DNA of 64,000 bases from Wolbachia endosymbiont of Tyrophagus putrescentiae (GTDB lineage: Bacteria > Pseudomonadota > Alphaproteobacteria > Rickettsiales > Anaplasmataceae): the NCBI GenBank assembly GCA_030441635.1, contig JAUEMM010000007.1, positions 1-64,000 of the forward strand, written 5' to 3'. The position numbers and the translations under genes were made by a program. Below, in pieces: positions 7,938 through 16,370 of this stretch (the first letter of the stretch is position 1; every line of letters starts with the position of its first letter). The notes beneath the pieces were generated by a model that saw nothing but the letters and a program-made list of their open reading frames with translations, ran no database searches and was not told the origin of the DNA.

Positions 7938-9581
7938 ATGACAAGAATTATAGCAAAAGAATACACAGAGTTTTTAGAGCAGCTTAAAGACCGCATTGCA
8001 ACTAGTCGTTATAAGGCAGCAAAAACAGTAAATAAAGAACTATTACTACTTTATCATTATATTGGCACACAAATTCTAGAAAAACAAAAAGACCAGAATT
8101 GGGGATCTAAAGTAGTTGAGCAGTTAAGTAAAGACTTAAAGGCTGAATTTCCCGAAATGAAAGGTTTTGGTATTTCTAACCTGCATAATATGAGGCGATT
8201 CGCAGAACTTTATCCAGATTTTGAATTTCTCCAGCAAGTTGCTGGAATATTACCATGGTATCATCATGTTGTTTTGATGGAGCGAGTAAAGGAGCGTAAA
8301 GCAAGGCTTTTTTACATACAAAATGCCTCAGAATATGGTTGGTCTCGTTCTATTCTTATGCACCAAATAGAGCTTGGCCTTAATAAGCGACAAGGAAAAG
8401 CTGTTACAAATTTTAAGGAAAAATTGCCTTCACAAACATCAGACTTAGCAAATCAGACTCTCAAGGATCCATACATTTTTGATTTTTTAAGCATAGGAAA
8501 GGATGCCCATGAAAGAGAAATAGAGAAAGGATTAGTAGAACATATTGAGAAATTCCTTATGGAACTAGGAGCAGGCTTTTCTTTTGTTGGGCGTCAATAT
8601 CATTTAACAGTAAGGAGCAAGGATTACTATTTGGATCTACTGTTCTATCACTTGAAGCTGCGTTGTTTTGTAGTAATAGAGATTAAAGCAGTTGAGTTTG
8701 AGCCAGAGCATTCTGGTAAGATAAACTTTTACTTATCAATAGTAGATGACTTACTAAAACATCCAACAGATAATCCTTCGATCGGTTTGATTTTATGTAA
8801 ATCTAAGGATAATGTCCTGGCTGAATATGCACTACGAGACATGACAAAGCCAATAAGCCTTGCTGAGTACAGAATAACTGAAAATCTACCAGAGAATATA
8901 AAAACAGCCCTGCCAACAATAGAAGAATTAGAGGCTGAGTTATCCAAGATTGCAAATAGAGAAGAATTAACAAATGTAGTAGTAGACCTCTCCAATTGGA
9001 ATGAGAATGTAAATTTCAAGATAGCAAAAGAAGACGGAATATTAGGTGTAATACATAAGGCAACACAAGGGTTGAAATATGTAGATCCAAAGTATGCAGA
9101 GAGAAGAAAAGAAGCTGAAGATTTGGGACTTTTATGGGGAGCATATCATTTTGGTGTTGGAGAAAGTGGAGGAAAGGATCAGGCTAATCATTTTTTAAAA
9201 ACAGTTGGTGAAACTAAAAATACTATTCTTGTTCTTGATATTGAAGAGAATCAAAATGGAAAAAATATAGAACCAAGAGAAGCAGAGGATTTTGTTGAAG
9301 AAGTCTTAAGAATGACAGGACGCCTTCCGTTAATTTATGGCAGTAGATATTTTTTAGAAGGTTTTTCAACACCAACTTTAACGAAATGTCCATTATGGAT
9401 TGCAAAATGGGGAGAAGAACCAATTTTACCAAAAGGATGGAGTGACTGGATTTTATGGCAATATACAGATGGAAAAACAGCTCATGAAGTAAAGGGAATA
9501 GGGAAATGTGATCGAGATAAATTTAACGGGACATTGAAAGAGTTGAAAAAATTTTGGTTATCAGGAGGAGTATGCTGCTGA
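7938..9581 (+). CDS. Fusion of DUF1016/YhcG-type PD-(D/E)XK nuclease with GH25 lysozyme
   Basis: The protein of 547 residues holds two unrelated domains in one uninterrupted frame. Residues 1 to about 340 are a DUF1016 (YhcG) protein: an N-terminal helical domain and a nuclease core with D233 (YLDLLFY) and E248-x-K250 (VVIEIKA). From about 346 a glycoside hydrolase family 25 muramidase follows: VVVDLSNW with D350, then LVLDIEE with D434 and E436 as expected catalytic acids. The lysozyme should cut peptidoglycan for lysis or entry, while the nuclease domain is of a type often found alone. The 3' end overlaps the portal start by 10 nt. No stop or frameshift is seen at the junction. Confidence 0.85.
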   Translation: MTRIIAKEYTEFLEQLKDRIATSRYKAAKTVNKELLLLYHYIGTQILEKQKDQNWGSKVVEQLSKDLKAEFPEMKGFGISNLHNMRRFAELYPDFEFLQQVAGILPWYHHVVLMERVKERKARLFYIQNASEYGWSRSILMHQIELGLNKRQGKAVTNFKEKLPSQTSDLANQTLKDPYIFDFLSIGKDAHEREIEKGLVEHIEKFLMELGAGFSFVGRQYHLTVRSKDYYLDLLFYHLKLRCFVVIEIKAVEFEPEHSGKINFYLSIVDDLLKHPTDNPSIGLILCKSKDNVLAEYALRDMTKPISLAEYRITENLPENIKTALPTIEELEAELSKIANREELTNVVVDLSNWNENVNFKIAKEDGILGVIHKATQGLKYVDPKYAERRKEAEDLGLLWGAYHFGVGESGGKDQANHFLKTVGETKNTILVLDIEENQNGKNIEPREAEDFVEEVLRMTGRLPLIYGSRYFLEGFSTPTLTKCPLWIAKWGEEPILPKGWSDWILWQYTDGKTAHEVKGIGKCDRDKFNGTLKELKKFWLSGGVCC

Positions 9582-10960
9582 AAACTTTTAAACAACTATT
9601 TAACAAAGCAAAGATTAAAAGCTCGGCATGGGATGCATCTGGATCTGGGCGAAGAGTGATGTATTGGCAACCGGAGAAGAGCAGTATAAATAGCTTACTT
9701 TCGCATAATCTAGAAACTCTGCGTAGTAGATCTCGTGACATGGTGAGAAAGAACCCATATGCAGCAAATATAATAGATACGATAGTGAGTAATTGCGTTG
9801 GCACGGGAATAAAACCACAATCAAAAGCCAAGAATGCTGAGTTCAGAAAGAAAATTCAAGAATTATGGCTATGTTGGACAGATGAAGCAGATAGTAATGG
9901 AGTTAGTGATTTCTATGGATTACAGGCTCTGGTTTGTAGAAGCATGATTGAAGGTGGTGAGTGTTTTGTACGTTTAAGGAATCGCAAACCTGAAGATGGA
10001 CTTTCTGTCCCTTTGCAGTTGCAAGTGCTTGAATCTGAGCATTTAGACAACAAAGGCAATCAAACTTTAGCAAATGGCAATATAATACGAAATGGTATTG
10101 AATTTAATAAACTTGGGCAAAGAGAAGCGTATTACCTATTTAGAGAACACCCAAGTGAAGGATCATTTGGAGAATCAGTTCGAGTACCTGCAAGTGATGT
10201 GTTGCATATTTATAAACCCTTGAGACCCGGGCAAATAAGAGGAGAACCATGGCTATCTACGGTACTTTTAAAACTTTATGAACTTGATCAATACGATGAT
10301 GCAGAGCTGGTAAGAAAGAAAACTGCAGCGATGTTTGCAGGATTTATTACACGACTTGATCCTGAAGCAAATATTATGGGAGAAGGTGAATCAAATGAGC
10401 ATGGAGTAGCACTATCGGGGTTAGAACCAGGCACTATGCAGCTTTTAGATCCAGGAGAAGATATCAAATTTTCAGAGCCTTCGGACGTTGGAGGAAGTTA
10501 TGAAGCATTTATGAGACAGCAGCTAAGAGCTATAGCAATTGGCATGGGAATAACTTATGAACAACTGACAGGAGATCTAACAAACGTAAATTATTCTTCA
10601 ATCAGAGCAGGACTGATAGAGTTCAGAAGGAGATGTGCAATGCTACAGCACAATATAATGGTATATCAATTTTGCCGACCAGTGTGGAATAGATGGATAG
10701 AGTTGGCTCTGTTATCTGGTGCTACAAAAGATAATAAGACGCTAAAAGAAGTAAAATGGATACCACAGGGATTTGATTGGGTAGATCCATTAAAAGATCA
10801 GCAAGCACAGCAAATGGCAGTGAGAAATGGATTTAAAAGTAGATCAGAAGTAGTTTCAGAACTTGGCTATGACGTAGAAGAAATTGACCAAGAAATTGCT
10901 GAAGACCAGAAACGAGCTGATTTTTTCAACCTTTCTTTTGATTCAGATACACGAAATTAG
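9572..10960 (+). CDS. Phage portal protein, lambda gpB family
   Basis: The portal forms the dodecameric ring at the capsid vertex through which DNA is packaged. The protein has about 462 residues. Typical segments are SRDMVRKNPYAANIIDTIVSN near the N-terminus, a central VLHIYKPLRPGQIRGEPWL and LTGDLTNVNYSSIRAG, all hallmarks of lambda-type portals. The ATG at 9572 is preferred to an upstream TTG because AGGAGG lies at 9563-9568. The start sits inside the end of the nuclease-lysozyme gene, and the protease gene begins 2 nt after the stop. It looks full length. Confidence 0.92.
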   Translation: MLLKTFKQLFNKAKIKSSAWDASGSGRRVMYWQPEKSSINSLLSHNLETLRSRSRDMVRKNPYAANIIDTIVSNCVGTGIKPQSKAKNAEFRKKIQELWLCWTDEADSNGVSDFYGLQALVCRSMIEGGECFVRLRNRKPEDGLSVPLQLQVLESEHLDNKGNQTLANGNIIRNGIEFNKLGQREAYYLFREHPSEGSFGESVRVPASDVLHIYKPLRPGQIRGEPWLSTVLLKLYELDQYDDAELVRKKTAAMFAGFITRLDPEANIMGEGESNEHGVALSGLEPGTMQLLDPGEDIKFSEPSDVGGSYEAFMRQQLRAIAIGMGITYEQLTGDLTNVNYSSIRAGLIEFRRRCAMLQHNIMVYQFCRPVWNRWIELALLSGATKDNKTLKEVKWIPQGFDWVDPLKDQQAQQMAVRNGFKSRSEVVSELGYDVEEIDQEIAEDQKRADFFNLSFDSDTRN

Positions 10961-10962
10961 TT

Positions 10963-12048
10963 ATGGAAAGAAATACAACATATTTGAATAAACCAATGAT
11001 GGTAGAGCAAAAAAGCTTTGATTTGCTGTCATTGTATAACGGAAAACAGCCTATCTATAAAAATATAAAACATGAAGTAAATAATGATGTTGAAAAAACT
11101 GCGATTATACCAATTCATGGAATTGTGACTAAAAAACCAGGAGCTTTTGATGATTTTTTGGGAATGACATCATATGAAAGGATTCAAGGGCAGATAGAAG
11201 AAGCGTTAGCAGACAAAGATATAGAGACAATTTTACTTGATATAGACAGCCCTGGAGGGGAAGTAAACGGAGTCTTTGATCTAGCTGATTTTATTTATGA
11301 AGCAAGAAAGGAAAAGAACATTGTGGCAATGGCCAATGATGATGCCTACTCTGCAGCATATGCAATAGCTTCAAGTGCTGAGAAGGTTTTCATTAGCAGA
11401 ACTTCAGGAGTAGGAAGCATAGGAGTAATAGCAAGTCATATAGATCAAAGTGGATTCGATGAAAAACAAGGAATAAAATACACGACAGTCTTTGCTGGCA
11501 AAAGGAAGAATGATTTAAATCCGCATGAAGCAATTAATTCAGAAAGTGTAGAAAGTCTGCAGAAAGAGGTGAATCGTTTATATGAAATGTTTGTTCAGCT
11601 TGTAGCACGCAATAGAAATCTTTCTGTAGAAGCAATCAAATCAACAGAAGCAGGGCTATATTTTGGAGAAAAAGCAATAGAAATAGGACTTGCTGACAAA
11701 ATAACAACCTTAAATGAATTTATTAATAAAGGAGAAAAAACTATGACAGAGCAATCTGAAACTAAAGAACAAGCTGCTAATACACAATCAGATGATTTTT
11801 TTGAGAAATACTACAAATATCGAGCTAAAGTGTCAGAGATAGCGCATTTATGTAGAGCATCACATATGCCAGAGAAGTTATTAGAGTTTGTGGAACAAGG
11901 TGTGAGTGTAGAACAAGCGAGGGAAATTTTAATGTCAATACTTGCAGAGCGGACGATGAAAGCAGAAATTTTAAGTACGTTACCACAAAACTCATCAGAG
12001 GATCTGGTAATACAAGCGGCTAAAGCTCGTGCAAAACTGGCCATTTAA
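10963..12048 (+). CDS. S49-family capsid maturation protease (lambda gpC-like)
   Basis: The protein has 361 residues. The N-terminal 250 residues match the SppA/S49 serine protease fold: DIDSPGGEV at 93-101, the nucleophile S130 in DAYSAAYAIA, and a lysine near 180-182 (GKRKN) for the Ser-Lys dyad. The C-terminal 100 residues are helical and charged like a scaffold. The enzyme is expected to process scaffold and portal during head assembly, as gpC does in lambda. It starts at 10963, right after the portal stop. The family also includes cellular signal peptide peptidases, but context makes the phage role clear. Confidence 0.9.
   Translation: MERNTTYLNKPMMVEQKSFDLLSLYNGKQPIYKNIKHEVNNDVEKTAIIPIHGIVTKKPGAFDDFLGMTSYERIQGQIEEALADKDIETILLDIDSPGGEVNGVFDLADFIYEARKEKNIVAMANDDAYSAAYAIASSAEKVFISRTSGVGSIGVIASHIDQSGFDEKQGIKYTTVFAGKRKNDLNPHEAINSESVESLQKEVNRLYEMFVQLVARNRNLSVEAIKSTEAGLYFGEKAIEIGLADKITTLNEFINKGEKTMTEQSETKEQAANTQSDDFFEKYYKYRAKVSEIAHLCRASHMPEKLLEFVEQGVSVEQAREILMSILAERTMKAEILSTLPQNSSEDLVIQAAKARAKLAI
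11743..12048 (+). CDS. Nested scaffolding protein (Nu3-like) from an internal start
   Basis: An in-frame ATG at 11743 inside the protease gene is preceded by a strong ribosome site (AAAGGAG at 11728-11734, 8 nt spacing). It would yield the 101-residue C-terminal helical region alone. In lambda, scaffold Nu3 is made in just this way from within gene C. The peptide is rich in Glu, Gln, Lys and Ala with no cysteine-rich or membrane part, as expected for a scaffold. This is an inference from the ribosome site, reading frame and lambda analogy. Confidence 0.55.
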   Translation: MTEQSETKEQAANTQSDDFFEKYYKYRAKVSEIAHLCRASHMPEKLLEFVEQGVSVEQAREILMSILAERTMKAEILSTLPQNSSEDLVIQAAKARAKLAI

Positions 12049-12071
12049 AACACTTTATAAGTTGCATATTT

Positions 12072-12110
12072 TTTACCGCGGCGAATAGCAACTACAAATT
12101 CCGCGGTAAA
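12072..12110. repeat. Perfect 10-bp inverted repeat before the gpD gene
   Basis: TTTACCGCGG at 12072-12081 and its exact complement CCGCGGTAAA at 12101-12110 are separated by 19 nt. In RNA this would fold into a GC-cored hairpin in the gap between the protease and head-decoration genes, ending 24 nt before the gpD start codon. No U-run follows the second arm, so it is not a classic terminator. It could stabilise the abundant capsid mRNA or be an operator. Confidence 0.6.
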
Positions 12111-12133
12111 GCTAAAAATTAAAAGGGGAAACA

Positions 12134-12508
12134 ATGATAACTATAACAGAATCGAATAATCTAGGAGACCTTTTGAAATATGAGGCATCAAGTCTTTACT
12201 CAAGAGATCAAGTAACTGTAGCGAAAGGACAGAACCTTAGTCTAGGAGCGGTGGTTGGAAAAAAAACAGATGATAATTTAATTAAAGTTCTAAATCCAAT
12301 AGCCACGGACGGAACACAAACTGCCGTAGGGGTCATAACAAGAGATGTAGATGCAAAAGCAGCAGATACCAAAGCAGTAATAATCACGCGGATAGCCATG
12401 CTAGCTGATCATGCAGTTGTCTGGCCAGCAACGATAACTGAAGAGCAAAAAGCTACGGCAATAAAACAACTAGAAACCCGAGGAATCATTCTCAGAAAGG
12501 GAGTGTAA
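12134..12508 (+). CDS. Head decoration protein, lambda gpD-like
   Basis: The protein of 124 residues matches the HDPD/gpD family. A short N-terminal arm is followed by a beta-rich domain with VAKGQNLSLGAVVGKKT and the C-terminal pattern AVGVITRDVDAKAA...AMLADHAVVWP. Decoration trimers bind and brace the expanded capsid. The start ATG at 12134 has AAGGGGAAAC upstream. It lies between the protease and the major capsid gene, the same order as lambda C-D-E. Part of its 3' end is duplicated just downstream. Confidence 0.88.
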   Translation: MITITESNNLGDLLKYEASSLYSRDQVTVAKGQNLSLGAVVGKKTDDNLIKVLNPIATDGTQTAVGVITRDVDAKAADTKAVIITRIAMLADHAVVWPATITEEQKATAIKQLETRGIILRKGV

Positions 12509-12574
12509 AACCTTTATTATAGGAGCAAAAGCTCTAGAAACTTGTGCTCAGAAAGGGAGTGTAAAACCTTTATT
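12491..12574 (+). repeat. 28-bp direct repeat duplicating the end of gpD
   Basis: The 28 bp at 12491-12518, covering the last codons and stop of gpD, recur exactly at 12547-12574, a 56-bp period. The second copy is non-coding. This is a local tandem duplication in the gpD-capsid gap and was probably made by slippage or unequal recombination. Confidence 0.85.
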
Positions 12575-12640
12575 TAAAAGTTACAAGCTACACAAACAAA
12601 AATCACACAAACCACAACTTATCAAACAAGGAGTATCAAA

Positions 12641-13648
12641 ATGATGAGTAATCCATTCTCAAATGCAGCATTTAGTATGACTGCGTTAACTGGTGCAATT
12701 AACATTCTGCCAATAAATTTTGGTCGAACAGAAAGTTTAAAATTATTTCCCAGCAAATCAGTAAGGTTTAGAAGTATAGCAATAGAAGAGCAAAACGGAG
12801 TTCTGAGTCTACTGCCAACCCAAGTACCCGGAGCACCAGCAACAGTGGGAAAAAGAGGAAAAAGAAAGGTAAGAACATTTACAATACCACATATTCCCCA
12901 TGACGATGTAGTATTGCCGGAAGAAGTGCAAGGAATCAGGGCGTTTGGCTCAGAGAACGAACTAAAAGCTTTGGCAGAGGTGATAACTGACCATTTACAG
13001 TTGATGAGAAATAAACACTCTATAACGTTAGAACATCTGCGTATGGGAGCATTGAAGGGAATAATTTTGGATGCCGATGGTAGTGAGCTGCTGAATCTTT
13101 ATACTGCATTTGATATTACACCGAAAGTAGTAAATTTTGCCCTAGGAACAGCAACCACCGATATAAAAAGGAAGTGTTTAGAGGTATTACGTCACATAGA
13201 AGATAATCTAAGTGGTGAATATATGACAGGAGTACATGCACTTGTCAGCCCAGAATTTTTTGACGCATTGACATCACATACTAAGGTAAAAGAAGCATAT
13301 GAGAGGTGGCAAGAAGGAGCAGCTTTAAGGAACGATATGAGGTCAGGATTTACATTCTGTGGGATTACCTTTGAGGAATATCGAGGGCAAGCAACGGATC
13401 CAGAAGGCAATGTAAGAAGGTTCATTGAAAAGGATACTGGGCATTGTTTTCCACTAGGAACAGCAAATACATTTACGACATATTTTGCACCAGCAGATTT
13501 CAATGAAACGGTAAACACTCTAGGACAACCACTTTATGCAAAACAAGAGCCAAGAAGGTTTGATCGAGGAACAGATTTACATACGCAATCTAATCCACTA
13601 CCAATGTGTCATCGACCTGCAGTACTCGTTAAAGTTGTAGCTGCATAG
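12641..13648 (+). CDS. Major capsid protein, lambda gpE-like
   Basis: The protein of 335 residues is the main head subunit. It matches the phage major capsid protein E family: FSMTALTGAINILP near the N-terminus, the GKRGKRKVRTFTIPHIPHDD loop, and a conserved end with LYAKQEPRRFDRGTDLHTQSNPLPMC. It starts at tandem ATGs (12641 or 12644) after AAGGAG and is full length for the family. Highly expressed structural genes like this are widely used for WO typing. Confidence 0.93.
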   Translation: MMSNPFSNAAFSMTALTGAINILPINFGRTESLKLFPSKSVRFRSIAIEEQNGVLSLLPTQVPGAPATVGKRGKRKVRTFTIPHIPHDDVVLPEEVQGIRAFGSENELKALAEVITDHLQLMRNKHSITLEHLRMGALKGIILDADGSELLNLYTAFDITPKVVNFALGTATTDIKRKCLEVLRHIEDNLSGEYMTGVHALVSPEFFDALTSHTKVKEAYERWQEGAALRNDMRSGFTFCGITFEEYRGQATDPEGNVRRFIEKDTGHCFPLGTANTFTTYFAPADFNETVNTLGQPLYAKQEPRRFDRGTDLHTQSNPLPMCHRPAVLVKVVAA

Positions 13649-13706
13649 ACTCAATTGTAATCTCTATAAAAAATTGCAGACAGTTTTCAATATCTCAGAG
13701 TCAGAA

Positions 13707-14636
13707 ATGAGTAAATTCATAGACCTATTTTGCGGAATAGGAGGTTTTCGCGTAGCATTAGAAAGGGAAGGCATGGAATGCGTTTTTTCTTGCGATATAG
13801 ATGAAGATGTGTGCGAAGCTTATTATCAAAACTTTAAAGATAGGCCAAGAGGAGATATTACTAAAATCAAAGCTAAAGAAATACCTGATCATGATATTTT
13901 GTGTGCTGGCTTTCCATGTCAGCCTTTCAGCATTGCAGGAAAGAGGAAAGGAATGAGAGAAGTGAATAATGGTAGGCTATTCTATGAAATTATAAGAATA
14001 GCTGAAGCTAAGGGACCTGTAATAATGTTGCTTGAGAACGTTAAGAATATTTTAAGCATAGATAACGGCAACGTAATAAAAACTCTGGAAGCAAAGCTGA
14101 ACGAAATAGGGTATAAAGTTGAAAAACACGTTTTGAACGCTTCTTACTTTGGTATTCCGCAAGCAAGAGAAAGAGTGTACTTTGTCTGCTTAAGAAAAGA
14201 TGCACAGGAACTTAAATATGAACCGCCAAAGGAAACAAATGAAAGAATATATCTTGAAAATATCTTAAATGAAAACCCTCCAGAAAACCTATTTATCAAT
14301 AGAGAAGACATACTAATAGAGAAGGAATTACCGAAAGAAAGGCAGTTAAAGCCGATTCGAGTTGGAATAGTGAATAAAGGAGGACAAGGAGAGAGAATAT
14401 ACAGTCCTTTAGGTCATGCTATAACTTTATCAGCGTATGGTGGAGGCATTGGAGCAAGAACCGGTCTATATTATATCAATGGTCGAGTTCGTCGCCTATC
14501 TATTGAAGAATGCAAAAGGCTAATGGGATTTGGCAGTGACCATTTTGTATCAAAAGGATATCAGCAATTGGGTAACGCTGTAATACCGCAAATGATTAGT
14601 AATGTTTATCATGCAATAAAATGCAACAATCAATAA
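13707..14636 (+). CDS. C5 cytosine DNA methyltransferase
   Basis: The protein of 309 residues is a complete C5-methyltransferase. Motif I is FIDLFCGIGGF, motif IV is GFPCQPFS with catalytic C71, motif VI is ENVKN, motif VIII lies in FGIPQARERVYFV, and motifs IX-X include RRLSIEECKRLMGF and GNAV. It transfers methyl groups from SAM to cytosine C5 at a target site that cannot be predicted. The ATG at 13707 is preferred to a TTG at 13674 because the family starts just before motif I. The gene sits inside the head module and overlaps the next gene by 16 nt. No partner restriction enzyme is seen. Confidence 0.92.
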   Translation: MSKFIDLFCGIGGFRVALEREGMECVFSCDIDEDVCEAYYQNFKDRPRGDITKIKAKEIPDHDILCAGFPCQPFSIAGKRKGMREVNNGRLFYEIIRIAEAKGPVIMLLENVKNILSIDNGNVIKTLEAKLNEIGYKVEKHVLNASYFGIPQARERVYFVCLRKDAQELKYEPPKETNERIYLENILNENPPENLFINREDILIEKELPKERQLKPIRVGIVNKGGQGERIYSPLGHAITLSAYGGGIGARTGLYYINGRVRRLSIEECKRLMGFGSDHFVSKGYQQLGNAVIPQMISNVYHAIKCNNQ

Positions 14637-14941
14637 AGAAACTTTTTGCGGATTGCTTTCGACATCTGGGAGTAAAGGCGGTGTACTGCGATCAGAATAA
14701 GAAAGAAATTCGCAAAATAAAGGTACTGGTAAAAAGACCAGACACTACGTACTCCATAGGGGCAGATGGTAGACTGACGAACCAAATAGCTTTGATGGAA
14801 GTACGTAGAAAGGATATAAATGATCCTAAGATAGGAGATTATATCAGAATAGGAAAAAAATACTACAAAATTTTTGAGCAACCACTACAAGATTCTTCGA
14901 ATATGCTCTGGAAAATTGATGGAATAGAAAACAATGTTTAA
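14621..14941 (+). CDS. Head-tail attachment protein (FII-like)
   Basis: The protein of 106 residues is small and beta-rich, located where lambda has FII, between capsid E and tail gene Z. The segment TYSIGADGRLTNQIALMEVRRKD, followed by GDYIRIGKKYYKIFEQP, resembles phage head-tail joining proteins. It starts inside the end of the methyltransferase gene and overlaps the next gene by 8 nt. The assignment depends mainly on position and size. Confidence 0.6.
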   Translation: MQQSIKKLFADCFRHLGVKAVYCDQNKKEIRKIKVLVKRPDTTYSIGADGRLTNQIALMEVRRKDINDPKIGDYIRIGKKYYKIFEQPLQDSSNMLWKIDGIENNV

Positions 14942-15443
14942 CATTAAGACTGGCAATCAAATTATTAGTAATATTGATAACTATAACTTAAAAGCAAGGC
15001 TTGCGGCTGTAAAAGCGCTGAACAAAACAGCACTATGGCTAAAATCACAAGCAGCTAAGGAAATTAGTAGGGAAAAACAAATAAAATTAAACGTGATAAG
15101 AAAAAGATTACGAGTCTTCAAGGCGAAAACAAGTAGATTGGATGTGTTAATCAGAGCAAATCTTTATGGTATTAGAGCAGCATCTATTGGCAAAATGAAA
15201 CAGACAAGGAAAGGAACAAAGGTAGGAAAACACCAATTTACTGGAGCATTTATGGCAGTTATGCCAAGGGGAAGCAGAGGTGTTTATAAGCGTAAAGGAA
15301 GAACTGCACTGCCTATAGAAGAAGTAAAATTACCATTGGAGCCTGAAGCATCAAGGATAATAGAGAGTCTTGTTAATTATGAGGTTGAAAGGATATTCGA
15401 GGAATACTTTTCCCGTGAATTGAATTATATTATGAAGATATGA
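14934..15443 (+). CDS. Minor tail protein Z-like
   Basis: The protein of 169 residues fits the prophage minor tail protein Z (GpZ) family: AVKALNKTALWLKSQAAKEIS near the N-terminus, a basic middle, and a family-like segment around GAFMAVMPRGSRGVYKRKG. In lambda, gpZ acts at the head-proximal end of the tail during maturation. Overlaps with both neighbours (8 nt and 4 nt) show tight coupling in the operon. Confidence 0.75.
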   Translation: MFNIKTGNQIISNIDNYNLKARLAAVKALNKTALWLKSQAAKEISREKQIKLNVIRKRLRVFKAKTSRLDVLIRANLYGIRAASIGKMKQTRKGTKVGKHQFTGAFMAVMPRGSRGVYKRKGRTALPIEEVKLPLEPEASRIIESLVNYEVERIFEEYFSRELNYIMKI

Positions 15444-15916
15444 CAACATTCTGGGTTGACTTACATAATGCTATTTGTAATACGCTAAAGGCAAAAATCC
15501 TAGCTATTCAAACTTGCGAAGTTTATCCAGCAATAAGAAAAGAATTGATGGCCCCAGCGGTATTTGTGGAATTAAGAAGCTTAGAACCCGGCAGAGATTC
15601 AGGAACGGAGGAATTAGCACTGAAAGCGAGGTTTGAAGCAAGAATAGTAATTGACAGCACGATAGAAAATGCGTCTTTAATAATAAGGTCACTAGCTGCA
15701 GAAGTAGCAAAAGTAGTGAATAAAAATACCTGGGAGATGAATGTATCACCTGCAGAATTTCTATTTGCTGAACAAGATGACTTTAAACCTGAATTAAATG
15801 CATATCTAGTGTGGTTGGTGGAATGGGAGCATGAAATGCATGTGGGAAAGTCAGTGTGGGAAGGAGGAAAAATAAAACCACATACGATTAACATTGGCGA
15901 AAATGTTAGAGAATAA
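15440..15916 (+). CDS. Tail terminator-like protein (gpU-like)
   Basis: The protein of 158 residues has the pattern of phage minor tail/terminator proteins: an N-terminal helix, VYPAIRKELMAPAVFVELRSLEP, a strand-rich centre (ARFEARIVIDS), and an end strand YLVWLVEWEHEM. Such proteins cap the tail tube and join it to the head. It overlaps gpZ by 4 nt upstream and the baseplate V gene downstream. No catalytic motif is visible. Position after gpZ supports a gpU analogue. Confidence 0.6.
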   Translation: MTTFWVDLHNAICNTLKAKILAIQTCEVYPAIRKELMAPAVFVELRSLEPGRDSGTEELALKARFEARIVIDSTIENASLIIRSLAAEVAKVVNKNTWEMNVSPAEFLFAEQDDFKPELNAYLVWLVEWEHEMHVGKSVWEGGKIKPHTINIGENVRE

Positions 15917-16370
15917 TTTTGCAATTGCAGAGTTACAGAGAAAATTAGCCAATATTATCCGCATTGGAATAATTAAAGAAGTAGACTATGAGAAAGCAAA
16001 AGTACGTGTACAAATAGGAGAATTTTTAACAGACTGGCTGCCATGGATGACGATGAGAGCTGGAGAAGATACAAGTTGGTTTGCCCCGAATATAGATGAG
16101 CAGGTGGTAGTTTTTTCACCATTTGGTGAGTTGTCTCTAGGAGTTGTTTTAGCTGGAATATACCAACAAAAGTATCCTTTGCCAGAAAATAAAAAAGATA
16201 TGAGTAGTTTAATATATAAAGATGGAACAAAGTTATCATATGACCAAGAAAACCATCATTTAGAAATTTCCATAAAAAACAAACTTACATTGAAAGTAGG
16301 AGAATCAGAGATAGAAATGACCAAGAATGGAATAAAATTAAAAGGAAAACGCATAGATTTAAATTTATGA
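15903..16370 (+). CDS. Baseplate assembly protein V (P2 gpV-like)
   Basis: The protein of about 155 residues has an N-terminal OB-fold typical of gpV (IIRIGIIKEVDYEKAKVRVQIG, then WLPWMTMRAGEDTSWFAPNIDEQVVVF) and a repetitive beta-helix-like tail (LEISIKNKLTLKVGESEIEMTKNGIKLKGKRIDLNL). gpV trimers form the membrane-piercing spike of contractile tails. The ATG at 15903 is preferred to the TTG at 15894. This gene begins the P2-like baseplate module after the lambda-like head and tail-joining genes. Confidence 0.85.
   Translation: MLENNFAIAELQRKLANIIRIGIIKEVDYEKAKVRVQIGEFLTDWLPWMTMRAGEDTSWFAPNIDEQVVVFSPFGELSLGVVLAGIYQQKYPLPENKKDMSSLIYKDGTKLSYDQENHHLEISIKNKLTLKVGESEIEMTKNGIKLKGKRIDLNL

Noticed and set aside
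12072..12110. Rho-independent terminator before gpD
   Set aside because: The stem lacks a following T-run in either direction and the downstream genes clearly belong to the same module.
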